A stretch of DNA of 34,833 bases, from NCBI GenBank assembly GCA_016124515.1, contig WGNN01000138.1, positions 1 to 34,833 on the forward strand. Direction: 5' to 3'. This stretch comes from a bacterium. Lineage in GTDB: Bacteria; Bacteroidota; Bacteroidia; CAILMK01; JACPUW01. The position numbers and the translations under genes were made by a program. Shown here piece after piece: positions 16,101-23,411 of this stretch; the stretch's first letter is position 1, and each line of letters begins with the position of its first letter. The notes below the pieces were generated by a model. That model saw only the letters and a list, made by a program, of their open reading frames with translations, made no database searches and was not told the origin of the DNA.

Positions 16101-18880
16101 CCGACAACCGATATTATTGGGATGTGGACAACGACGGCATCAACGACGATTCGAGTGCCACTTTTGTATCGGTTCTGTTTAGCAAGCGAGGGGTTGATAC
16201 TGTGCGCTTTGTGGCCGTAAACTGTGCGGGCTCAGATACCATTTACCACATAGTGCGCGTGGATTCTGCTACCAAAGTGCCTACGGCAAAATTTTACGCA
16301 GATAAAACCAAAATTTATACAAACGACGAGGTGAAGTTTTACGACCTCTCCACACAAGGTCCCAATGCCTGGAAGTGGGAAGTGCATTCCGATCCATTCA
16401 ACTACATGTTTGTAAACGGCACTGATGCCAAGAGCCGCAATCCGCAGATTTTGTTTTTTGAACCCGGTTATTACAGCATTTCACTAACCGCATCAAACGA
16501 CCTGGGCAGCGGCACCAAGGAAACCAAAAACCAATACATACTGGTGCAAACCCGCCGACAACTTTGTTTGTATCCGTTTAACGATGTGGCACCTGCCGGC
16601 AGACTTACTGACGACGGCGGCGAAAATGCGCCTTACAAATCAACAAGCTGCGATTTTCTTATACAGCCCTGTGCCAAAGAAGTATTGCTCGATATCAAGG
16701 AGTTTGACTACGGTCCCGGCGATTACCTGAGGGTATATGATGGTGTTGACGCAAGTGGGACCCCGCTGCATCCCTCAGGCGGATTTACCAATGGCTCAAA
16801 GGCCACGGCAAAAACCTTGGTGGCCAAGTCGGGAGCCATGTATATAGTGCACAGCAGCGGCACCAACCCGGCCAACCACAGTGGTTTTGTTGCCGATTGG
16901 TCATCGCTGCCATTTGACAATCCTGAAATTGATTTCAGTGCCCCCGATACCGCTTATACAGGTGGCAATGTGGTGTTTTTGCAAGATAAAACCGATGCCA
17001 AAGGCAATCCATTCCTCAAGTGGAAATGGGATTTTACCAACGATGGAAAAGTGGACGATACCCTGCAAAATACCACCACCAAGTACGCCAAAAACGGCAC
17101 TTACACCGTAGAGCTGAGGGTAGATGCCTGCGAATTCAGCGATTCAATTATGAAAGACATTTTGGTTATTCACCCCAAGGGCAAACCCAAAGCACGTTTT
17201 CAGGTGTCGCAAGTGCGTGGGGCCACCACTGATATTTTTTACTTCAAAGACCGCTCTACCAATGGTCCCGGCGAATGGCGTTGGGAGTTCAACCCGCCTA
17301 CTTTCAAAGTAGCTTCTGGCGGCGATTCGCTGCCGGTAATCGGGGTGCTCTTTAACAAACCCGATACGTATGATGTGAAACTGTATGTGAAAAACTTCCT
17401 TGGCGAGGATTCGCTTCTCAAAAAAGACCACATCATTGTATATGAATATTGCAAACCTAAGGTGCTTTCAAAAGCCGTTGAAGCCTTGAGTATTGCTTAT
17501 TTCTCGCTGGGAAGCATCAGCCACAGCAGTTCAAATTTCGACAGTACCTACACCAATTTTTCGCAGCAATACGAAACCAAACTAACCCGCGGTGGCAAGC
17601 ATCCAATTGTAATTGGCCGCACCACCAATACCCCGGGCATGAACATAAAAGTATGGATTGACTACAACAAAGACGGCGATTTTGACGACACGCTCGAAAC
17701 GGCCTTGGTTATTCCAAATAGTTCGGCTTCGGTTTATACTGATACACTGGTAGTGCCCATGTCGGTGGCTGAAGGACCAACGCGCCTGCGTGTGGGAACA
17801 AGCCTTACTTCGAATACCAACAACCCTTGCGGACCAAATGACTACGGTGAGTTTGAAGACTACCGCGTGATTATCGGCCCCGATGAAACCCGACCTGTAA
17901 TTAGCCTGCTGGGACCACAAACGGTTTTTGCCGAGGTGGGCTACAGTTATGTGGACAGCGGTGCTACCGCCTGGGACAATATTGACGGCAACATCACTTC
18001 CAAAATTGTAACCACAAGCAATGTAGATACAGCCAAGGCGGGCGACTATGAAGTAACCTTTAATGTGAGCGATGCCGCCGGAAACAAGGCACTGGAAGTG
18101 CGCCGAAAAGTGGTGATGCTGCCCGACCAAACCCTGCCTACCATTACGCTTCAGGGAGCCAATCCTATGGACCTTGAAGTATTCAGCCATTTTGTAGATC
18201 CGGGTGCCAAGGCATTCGACAACCTTGATGGCGATATTTCAAACAACATTGTGGTAAAGGTGAATATTGATACCGCAAGGCTGGGCCAATACGAAGTGAT
18301 TTACTCGGCGGTTGACAATGCCGGCAACTATGCACAGGCAGTAACCCGCGTGGTAAATGTGGTGGATACCGAAGCTCCCGTAATTACCCTGCGTGGCAGT
18401 GCAAGCGTTATTCTCAAATTCAATGAGAAATACGTAGAAGACAGTGCCGATGTGAGCGACAACTACTACAACGACGTGGATTTGATAATAAGCGGCGCGG
18501 TAAACACCAAACAGGCCGGTATATACAAAATATACTATGATGCCACCGACAGATCGGGCAACTCGGCGGTGCAACAGGTGCGAACCGTTACCGTAGAAGA
18601 AAAAATCGGTTTTGAAGAGGTAAACATGCTCAGCACTTTTGAAGTATATCCCAACCCCGGCAATGAGGTGGTATTTGTGAAACTCGGCAGCAACCAATCC
18701 TTGAAAACCCGTATCAGGTTGGTAGATGTGTTGGGCAAGGAATTTTACTTTGATGAATTGAACCTGCAAGGACAGAAAATTATCACACTGCCCACCGCAG
18801 GTTTGGCCTCAGGCGTTTATTATGTAGAAGTAATGAACGACCAACAATCGGAAACAAGGAAAATTACCATTGCTCATTGA
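13106..18880 (+). CDS. Giant T9SS-secreted PKD/CUB/GEVED protein
   Basis: A 1924-aa secreted protein. Rough layout: signal peptide 1-23 (ending LANAQ); GEVED 1 at 24-196; a BNR-associated N-terminal-like beta domain about 206-330 (LYYTGKDPNFST, GTNYFWLCYDV); GEVED 2 at 345-502; four PKD-like modules 507-846 (NFGDGG, DFGDP, KFGDGD); CUB-like 1 at 850-968; two PKD-like modules 972-1148; CUB-like 2 at 1152-1266 (CDFLIQPC, GDYLRVYDG); two PKD-like modules 1272-1446; GEVED 3 at 1448-1590; three Ig/DUF5011-like modules 1595-1831; and a type A T9SS sorting domain 1838-1924 (VYPNPGN, LASGVYYVEV). The GEVED domains carry acidic loops such as DFNADGDFDD and DYNKDGDFDD that look calcium-binding. The PKD-CUB-PKD-GEVED-Ig-sorting order repeats that of the upstream gene, so they are mosaic paralogues. 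No enzyme domain is seen; a structural or adhesive extracellular role is inferred. Confidence 0.93.
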   Translation: MKQKPLLLLFLAVFFTFNLANAQASGYCTPKYSGKGNPTTSQPTPFYTHILRVALGEIDRQTAEPTSVYTNTIYQDFSKSDTARLTQTGKYPLNLALGNGANPQTFAIWIDYNQNGVFENSERIYSKTDEANKGDHTYSTTITIPKNAVLGNTRMRVGTLFGNKIPSPCNNSRPDDINKLIIDWSQHFQDYSIVIVKPNIQLFENVEVVQNNFDEVEIGSADNDIMRIDVTTNSDGVISPLTVDTFYLSLMGCSDPGDIKRAKLYYTGKDPNFSTSNLVDSLSNPKLDFKLTSNTNLKQGTNYFWLCYDVRKTALNTSRIDARCNGIYVVAKRIPKQVSPAGDRPLGYCVAKGNRSMFVYVRRVQFNTINLYSTWNNTGYSNYTSRTTDVVRGDSVTLSVEVGNGVNNSFTKAWIDFNADGDFDDANERVLFDSITTASVSSYTYGPVTARVKIPANAKVGPTRMRIISASKTDVFPWKLPPNACDKIVEIGEVEDYTVYITEDGEPVADFNFSTVCSGDSTQFTDKSYTYNSTFYAIKSWKWNFGDGGTSTKQNPKHLYAKAGIYKVSLVVNTNKPGTPDTIYKIVTVENPQVNFSLNTTLSKTDITFTDQTRNANVVFWQWDFGDPTSPMNTGFGPTPQFKYDTSGTYQVKLAVRTLGGCEDSVIKTIKIVSELKPIANFNAATFEPYKTAATEMVDLSANRPNKWTWKVRPSSYSFVNGTSSSSRNPEIAFNGLHKYTVTLIAENGAGLDSISRQFTTKDYKKPTADFSANQTAVKAGQIVSFLDLSTNDPTIWNWKFGDGDSSETSNPVHQYALTGKYTVKLKVANPAGKDSKTAIDYINVSDEYVMCENDVQSSPLFNGTLYDSGGKKGNYGSSEECSFLIQPECSGPISLAFSEFSLRAGDFVRIYDYDANDNVKVPLHSGPGFTGLSKPPTLKSVLGAVIVEMSTDASGDSTGFKLVWSASPNIKPQAKIQADSVGYVNSAMIITNKTNIGTDNRYYWDVDNDGINDDSSATFVSVLFSKRGVDTVRFVAVNCAGSDTIYHIVRVDSATKVPTAKFYADKTKIYTNDEVKFYDLSTQGPNAWKWEVHSDPFNYMFVNGTDAKSRNPQILFFEPGYYSISLTASNDLGSGTKETKNQYILVQTRRQLCLYPFNDVAPAGRLTDDGGENAPYKSTSCDFLIQPCAKEVLLDIKEFDYGPGDYLRVYDGVDASGTPLHPSGGFTNGSKATAKTLVAKSGAMYIVHSSGTNPANHSGFVADWSSLPFDNPEIDFSAPDTAYTGGNVVFLQDKTDAKGNPFLKWKWDFTNDGKVDDTLQNTTTKYAKNGTYTVELRVDACEFSDSIMKDILVIHPKGKPKARFQVSQVRGATTDIFYFKDRSTNGPGEWRWEFNPPTFKVASGGDSLPVIGVLFNKPDTYDVKLYVKNFLGEDSLLKKDHIIVYEYCKPKVLSKAVEALSIAYFSLGSISHSSSNFDSTYTNFSQQYETKLTRGGKHPIVIGRTTNTPGMNIKVWIDYNKDGDFDDTLETALVIPNSSASVYTDTLVVPMSVAEGPTRLRVGTSLTSNTNNPCGPNDYGEFEDYRVIIGPDETRPVISLLGPQTVFAEVGYSYVDSGATAWDNIDGNITSKIVTTSNVDTAKAGDYEVTFNVSDAAGNKALEVRRKVVMLPDQTLPTITLQGANPMDLEVFSHFVDPGAKAFDNLDGDISNNIVVKVNIDTARLGQYEVIYSAVDNAGNYAQAVTRVVNVVDTEAPVITLRGSASVILKFNEKYVEDSADVSDNYYNDVDLIISGAVNTKQAGIYKIYYDATDRSGNSAVQQVRTVTVEEKIGFEEVNMLSTFEVYPNPGNEVVFVKLGSNQSLKTRIRLVDVLGKEFYFDELNLQGQKIITLPTAGLASGVYYVEVMNDQQSETRKITIAH

Positions 18881-18898
18881 TGCAATAGAAGCATAATC

Positions 18899-18963
18899 TA
18901 AAACAACTGAAAAGCCCGGCAATTGCCGGGCTTTTTTGGTTTAAAATCAATTCAGTTGTTTTA
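18899..18963. repeat. 13-bp perfect inverted repeat enclosing the terminator
   Basis: TAAAACAACTGAA at 18899-18911 is exactly complementary to TTCAGTTGTTTTA at 18951-18963. The two arms flank the GC-rich terminator hairpin. The right arm lies inside the last codons of the minus-strand gene that ends at 18947. An RNA crossing the site could form an outer 13-bp stem around the inner hairpin. Confidence 0.85.
18910..18937 (+). terminator. Rho-independent terminator after the giant tandem
   Basis: AAAGCCCGGC and GCCGGGCTTT form a perfect GC-rich stem around AATT, followed on the plus strand by a run of six T. It starts about 30 bp after the stop of the second giant. On the minus strand the same stem is followed by only four T, so it may also terminate the convergent 18947-19693 gene, more weakly. 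Confidence 0.9.
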
Positions 18964-19693
18964 CATTTCTATTGATATACTTATTGAGTCGCTTCCAGTT
19001 TTGCCTTTTTCGAAACAATAATCTTTTTGGCCAGCCCAAATGCCATAGGATTGGCACCGTGCGGGTCATACACCACGGTGGAATTCTTCTTTCAACTCCT
19101 TTATGATTCAGACTAATATAGCCATGAACTTTTTCAAAATTAATACTGTAGGAATAACGGATTTTTTTAATGCGGCCTCTTGACCAAGCGAATTTTTTGC
19201 CATATATGGTTGTTGCAAAAGAGAACTTATAACCAGATTTTGTAGTATAATCCTTGATTATTCTGGCATATTCCCCGGATGTTTTGTCCTCAAAATAATT
19301 AAATATCTCCTTGTAAAACTTAATGAGGTTGCGGTTGTCTTTCGCATAAATATCGATGGCGTATAATCTGTTGAAGGCAAAGCTTAGTACTACGTACAAC
19401 CCGCTGTCTATTAATGAGCTTTTCACCAGGTAGCAATCCATATAATGAGAATATAGCTCTGTAATAAGGTTAATATCAAGGAAAGTATCTCTTATGTTGA
19501 AGTAGTTTGAGTCTATTCGGGCTAAACTGTCAACAATCTTCATCAGATTTGGTATGGAATCTTTGTGCTCAAAAAATTGAAGTGGTACTCCAATCAAATC
19601 GTTTGTGAAGTCTTTGACTTGTGCCTTTGCTGAAAAGAATGTCCCCGTTACCAAGAAAATAACAACAATAAATGCCTTTGCCCCACTAAACAT
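18947..19693 (-). CDS. Secreted protein of unknown function, coupled to upstream gene
   Basis: A 248-aa protein with a signal peptide (MFSGAKAFIVVIFLVTGTFFSAKAQ, cleavage after about residue 25), so it should be periplasmic or secreted; I do not recognise a family. Residues 26-150 look alpha-helical (FYKEIFNYFED), residues 150-200 more beta-like (YSYSINFEKVHGYISL), and the last ~45 residues become strongly basic (KRLLFRKRQNWKRLNKYI). The basic tail could bind membrane or nucleic acid, or be a frame change near the end; I cannot tell which. Its ATG follows the upstream gene's TGA by one base, so it is the last gene of a coupled pair. Its 3' end carries the right arm of the inverted repeat at the terminator. 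Confidence 0.6.
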   Translation of the reverse strand: MFSGAKAFIVVIFLVTGTFFSAKAQVKDFTNDLIGVPLQFFEHKDSIPNLMKIVDSLARIDSNYFNIRDTFLDINLITELYSHYMDCYLVKSSLIDSGLYVVLSFAFNRLYAIDIYAKDNRNLIKFYKEIFNYFEDKTSGEYARIIKDYTTKSGYKFSFATTIYGKKFAWSRGRIKKIRYSYSINFEKVHGYISLNHKGVERRIPPWCMTRTVPILWHLGWPKRLLFRKRQNWKRLNKYINRNVKQLN

Positions 19694-19694
19694 G

Positions 19695-21137
19695 TCAACT
19701 CCTTATTTTGAGCAAAGTAAAACCTTCGCGCAGTTTTATGAGCGGCACCAAAAATTCTGAGGATGATATTTGGATCGATTCTTTGGGAATGGCATAGCCA
19801 TCGAGTTCGCTGCCGCGAATAAAAATATCGCCTTCGCCTTGCCCATCAGGATTTACTTCATAAATAAGCACATTGCTCGATTTGCGCGACAAATCGTTGT
19901 AAATGAAATACAAACGATCGTCGGTTACCTGACAGCCGAATGAGGAATAATAACCTTCGTCGTTGAGCGAAATCTGTTCTTTCTTTATTACTTTATGCCA
20001 ATCAAGTGAGCCATCGGGGTTGATGGACAATACCGATATTTCATAATAATAATAGTAATACCTTACATAGGTTTGCTGCACGCCATACATCGATACATCG
20101 TCCAGTTGTTGTTCATCTATTTCGCGGCGTTCGCATATAAAAATATCACCCCCATCGGTTCGCTTCACCGTTTTCATCAGGTAGAGCGTTTTCATGTCGT
20201 TGTTGTTTCTGGCGCGGCCAAATATTTCGTTCATAAAAACCGGATGAAAAGCCAACTGCCGCTGTTTGGCGCTGTCTTGCTGTGTAAATATTTGGTATTG
20301 GAAAAAACCTATGGGTTTGGTGGTGTCTTCTTCGTAGTAAAAGGAGGTAAAATTGAACGATTTGGTCTTGTTGTCAAAACTGAAAAGTCCGTGATTGGTA
20401 ATAAAATTATCGCCATACAACTTGTGCAGGTAGGTTTTGCCGGTGGTCAGGTCTTTCTCAAGCAGTATTTTAAATTTTTCCCTTTTCAGCAGGCCATCTT
20501 TTTGGGTGTATGAAAGCACACAGAAATACTCATTGTTGACAAAGCGGTGGCGCGCCAACTCAAAATCCTGCTCAAAGTCTATGGTCAGCAGGTCTTTTTT
20601 CAGCACTTTGCAGTTGTTGTCAAGTACCAGCATTTCCAGGTTGTTGTACATAGAATCGCTGGTTTTAGCCACGGTTATCAGCAAACTTTTTCTGTCGCGT
20701 GCAGGATATACCTTAAAGAAATCGGTGCGGTGGTCGTCGGTCTTTTTGGTAAGTATGAGCTTGTCTTCAGAGATTTGGTTTAAGTCGGGATCCAGCATTT
20801 TCGCTTTCAACAACACCTCGCCCGAATTTCGCTCGCGTACCGAATAAATAAGTGCAATCCAATTGTCGAAGAGCACCAGTTTTTCCATGCTCTCGCTTTT
20901 GTTTTGCAAAAACTCCTTGCGCGTGCGCAGTTTCATATCCTGCCGCAATGCCGTTATTAATATGTGGCGGTCGCGTTCGTTTTTCGAGGTCTGGAAATAA
21001 TAAATACCGCTGTGGTTTTCGCCCAATATATTGGTGTAGAAGGTATGGTTGGTTATTTTTTGGGGCGTACTCCAAATCATTTCCTGCCCCTGTGCGGCGG
21101 CAGAAACCAACAGTAGTAAAAGGCTAACTAAGCGCAT
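19695..21137 (-). CDS. Secreted beta-rich protein of unknown function
   Basis: A 480-aa protein with a short signal peptide (MRLVSLLLLLVSAAAQGQ). The mature protein is a succession of short strand-like segments alternating with polar turns (SIYS-type hydrophobics, WIALIYSVRER, RLYFIYNDLS, VLIYEVNPDGQG), which suggests a beta-propeller-like repeat structure, but I recognise no named family. An unusual run of six tyrosines (VRYYYYYYEIS), encoded by an AT-rich triplet tract around 20045-20062, sits about two thirds along. There is no sorting domain, lipobox or membrane helix, so a periplasmic location or another export route is possible. It begins 61 bp after the end of prc on the same strand and is followed after one base by the next secreted unknown. 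A perfect TAnnTTTG element lies immediately before the ATG. Confidence 0.7.
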   Translation of the reverse strand: MRLVSLLLLLVSAAAQGQEMIWSTPQKITNHTFYTNILGENHSGIYYFQTSKNERDRHILITALRQDMKLRTRKEFLQNKSESMEKLVLFDNWIALIYSVRERNSGEVLLKAKMLDPDLNQISEDKLILTKKTDDHRTDFFKVYPARDRKSLLITVAKTSDSMYNNLEMLVLDNNCKVLKKDLLTIDFEQDFELARHRFVNNEYFCVLSYTQKDGLLKREKFKILLEKDLTTGKTYLHKLYGDNFITNHGLFSFDNKTKSFNFTSFYYEEDTTKPIGFFQYQIFTQQDSAKQRQLAFHPVFMNEIFGRARNNNDMKTLYLMKTVKRTDGGDIFICERREIDEQQLDDVSMYGVQQTYVRYYYYYYEISVLSINPDGSLDWHKVIKKEQISLNDEGYYSSFGCQVTDDRLYFIYNDLSRKSSNVLIYEVNPDGQGEGDIFIRGSELDGYAIPKESIQISSSEFLVPLIKLREGFTLLKIRS

Positions 21138-21141
21138 GAAA

Positions 21142-21149
21142 CAAATATA
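21142..21149 (-). promoter_or_regulatory. Putative -7 element (TATATTTG) before the 480-aa gene
   Basis: A perfect TAnnTTTG match on the minus strand whose last base is only four bases before the ATG at 21137. A transcript starting the usual 4-7 bases downstream would be nearly leaderless. No good TTG element is seen 19-21 bp further upstream. Confidence 0.35.
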
Positions 21150-21198
21150 ACAGCCAATGGCTTTGCGTGGCTAATTAATCTGGGGCAATTGCGCGTGG

Positions 21199-23328
21199 CT
21201 AGTGCAGCATGTCTTCCATTATCAGCAGTACTTCCGCCAGATAAAAATCTTCTTTCAGTTGTTTTTCCCATCGTTCCTTTTTCTCTTTAATCACATCTTC
21301 GCCATCCTCGGGCATGTACTCCTGCAAGCTCACAAAGCTTAGGGTTTCGTCGGGTGTAAATAGGTTTTTGAATTCTTTGTTGTTGTCTTCAAATTTTTTG
21401 CGCTCGGCCAGTTCGTCTTCCAGTTTCAGCGAAACCTGTGTTTCATCGCGTTCCTTTTTATACTCTGCATTGCGTGTTACCACCTCGTTGAAAACCGCAC
21501 TTTTGCTCACGCGTTTTTCGCTGTTTTTGCGCAGTTTGGCTATGTTGTAGTGGTTTTCGGTCCATTTGTTATACACAGCCGGCGATATAGAATCCCAGGG
21601 CAGTGGATTTTCGTACGACTTGATGCTGGATTCCATGTAGCCATATTCGTTGGGCAGGTAAATGTGCGGATGCACGCCTTTGAGCTGGGTAGATGCGCCG
21701 TTGATGCGGTAGAATTGCTGGATGGTAATTTTTACGGATCCAAGCGGGCGGGTGGGAATGGCATTTTCTGAAACGAATTGGTTCAAATCGAGCATGGTTT
21801 GCACGGTGCCTTTGCCAAAGGTGTGGCTACCCACCACCACAGCGCGGTCGTAGTCTTTTAGCGCGGCGGCCAAAATTTCGCTTGCCGATGCGCTGAAGTT
21901 GTTGACCATGATAATGAGCGGACCATCATAAGCCACTTCGGCATTGCGGTCGCCATATACCCGTGCCGGACGGTTTTCGTTTTTCACCTGTACCACGGGG
22001 CCTCTTTCAAAAAAGTGGCCGGCCATATCCACCGCGTCTTGCAGTGAGCCGCCGCCGTTGTTGCGCAGGTCGAGTATAATGCCCGATACATTTTCGGCTT
22101 TCAGGCGAAGGGCTTCTTTTCTTATATCTTCCGCACTTTCGCGTCCTTCCTTGGCGCCAAAGGTTGAGTAAAAGCTGGGCAGGTAGATGTAGCCTATTTT
22201 GTGCTTGGTTTTGCTGTTGGTTATCAAAGCCGATTTGGCATAGGTTTCTTCCTGCACCACCACATCGCGTATTATGGATATTTCCTTGATTTCGCCGGTG
22301 GGTTTTTGCACGGTCAGGCGCACTTCAGTTCCCTTGGGTCCGCGTATCAGGCTTATGGCGTCTTTCATGGTGGCATCCACAATATCCACCGGTTCCTGAT
22401 CGGCTTGGCCTACTTTCAGTATCAGGTCATTTTCTTTCAAATCGCCCTGACGCCACGAGGCGCTGCCCGGCACTATAGACACCACTTTGATGTATTCGTT
22501 TTCTTTCATCAGCTGTGCACCAATGCCTTCAAGGCGGCCTGTCATGCGCATTTCAAAATTTTCGCGCTCCTGCGGTGGAAAGTATTCGGTGTGCGGGCCA
22601 AAAGCCGCATTGAGGCTGTTTATGAACACCGCAAACTGGTCTTCGTCGTCAATTTCCTTGCGGCGCTTGTAGCGGGTTTCCAGGTTTTCCAAAATCTGCT
22701 CGCGCGATTTTGATTCCATGTCTTCCTCACTTTCTGCTTCAAATGCTTCTCCGCGTTTCTCGGCTTTCTCCTCGTCTTTTTGCTGCTTGTCTATTTTGTT
22801 GGCCAAGCGGCTCATCACCATGTATTTGGCATATTGTTGCCAGTATTTGAGTCTTTCTTCTTTGTTTTTGAAATAGCTGCGCTTGTCGGGGTCGGTTTCA
22901 AAGCTTTCGCTTACTGTAAAGTCGAAGGCTTTGTCAAACAAGCCGGGGGTCAGCTCTTCCACTTCGTCAAGGCGTTTATATAGCAGCTCCACCGCCTCAA
23001 AGTAAAACTCCAACTTGCCGTTTTTCAATTCGTCATCAATGCTGTACTTGTATTTTTCCAGTGCATCAATGTCTTCCTGCAAAAAGTATTGTTTGTTGTA
23101 GTCCAGGTTTTCCAGGTATTTGTTGAAGGTAAATTCCGAAACTTCGTCGTTTACCGTTTTGGAGCTGTAGTGGTCGTTGTTGAGCAAATTCACCATTATT
23201 TCAGATATAATGGCTTCGTCGGCAAGTGCTTTTACACGGTACCTGCTCTGCTGGTGCTGGCTCGCATAGGTCCATGCACCAATGAGCAAAATGAGGAGGG
23301 TAAAAGGCACAATATATTTACGTTTCAT
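21199..23328 (-). CDS. prc: Carboxy-terminal processing protease Prc/Tsp (S41)
   Basis: A periplasmic tail-specific protease that trims or degrades envelope proteins from their C-termini. The frame is open to a TTG at 23343, but the ATG at 23328 (MKRKYIVPFTLLILLIGAW) gives a clean N-terminal signal or anchor and a 709-aa protein, close to the 682-aa E. coli Prc. Order: N-terminal helical region about 30-235 with a Lys/Glu-rich insert (180-215); PDZ domain about 255-350 (RLEGIGAQL, GSASWRQGDLKENDLILKVG); S41 peptidase core 360-540; C-terminal tail-specific-protease domain 540-709. The catalytic dyad is Ser481 (in NNFSASASEI) and Lys506 (in FGKGTVQ), spaced 25 residues as in E. coli (Ser452/Lys477). 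It lies 83 bp downstream of a PLP-enzyme gene and upstream of two secreted unknowns, which could be substrates or partners, but only position suggests this. Confidence 0.95.
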   Translation of the reverse strand: MKRKYIVPFTLLILLIGAWTYASQHQQSRYRVKALADEAIISEIMVNLLNNDHYSSKTVNDEVSEFTFNKYLENLDYNKQYFLQEDIDALEKYKYSIDDELKNGKLEFYFEAVELLYKRLDEVEELTPGLFDKAFDFTVSESFETDPDKRSYFKNKEERLKYWQQYAKYMVMSRLANKIDKQQKDEEKAEKRGEAFEAESEEDMESKSREQILENLETRYKRRKEIDDEDQFAVFINSLNAAFGPHTEYFPPQERENFEMRMTGRLEGIGAQLMKENEYIKVVSIVPGSASWRQGDLKENDLILKVGQADQEPVDIVDATMKDAISLIRGPKGTEVRLTVQKPTGEIKEISIIRDVVVQEETYAKSALITNSKTKHKIGYIYLPSFYSTFGAKEGRESAEDIRKEALRLKAENVSGIILDLRNNGGGSLQDAVDMAGHFFERGPVVQVKNENRPARVYGDRNAEVAYDGPLIIMVNNFSASASEILAAALKDYDRAVVVGSHTFGKGTVQTMLDLNQFVSENAIPTRPLGSVKITIQQFYRINGASTQLKGVHPHIYLPNEYGYMESSIKSYENPLPWDSISPAVYNKWTENHYNIAKLRKNSEKRVSKSAVFNEVVTRNAEYKKERDETQVSLKLEDELAERKKFEDNNKEFKNLFTPDETLSFVSLQEYMPEDGEDVIKEKKERWEKQLKEDFYLAEVLLIMEDMLH

Positions 23329-23411
23329 GAATGGGTATTTCAAATCGGGTGGAATTTTAAAATTTGATAACGCAAAACCGCTAAAATGAGTTGTTAAATC
23401 CTGTGAACTCT

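Noticed and set aside
17582-18190. 202-codon minus-strand open frame
   Set aside because: Antisense to GEVED 3 and Ig modules of the second giant; its His/Gly-rich translation is typical of a shadow frame.
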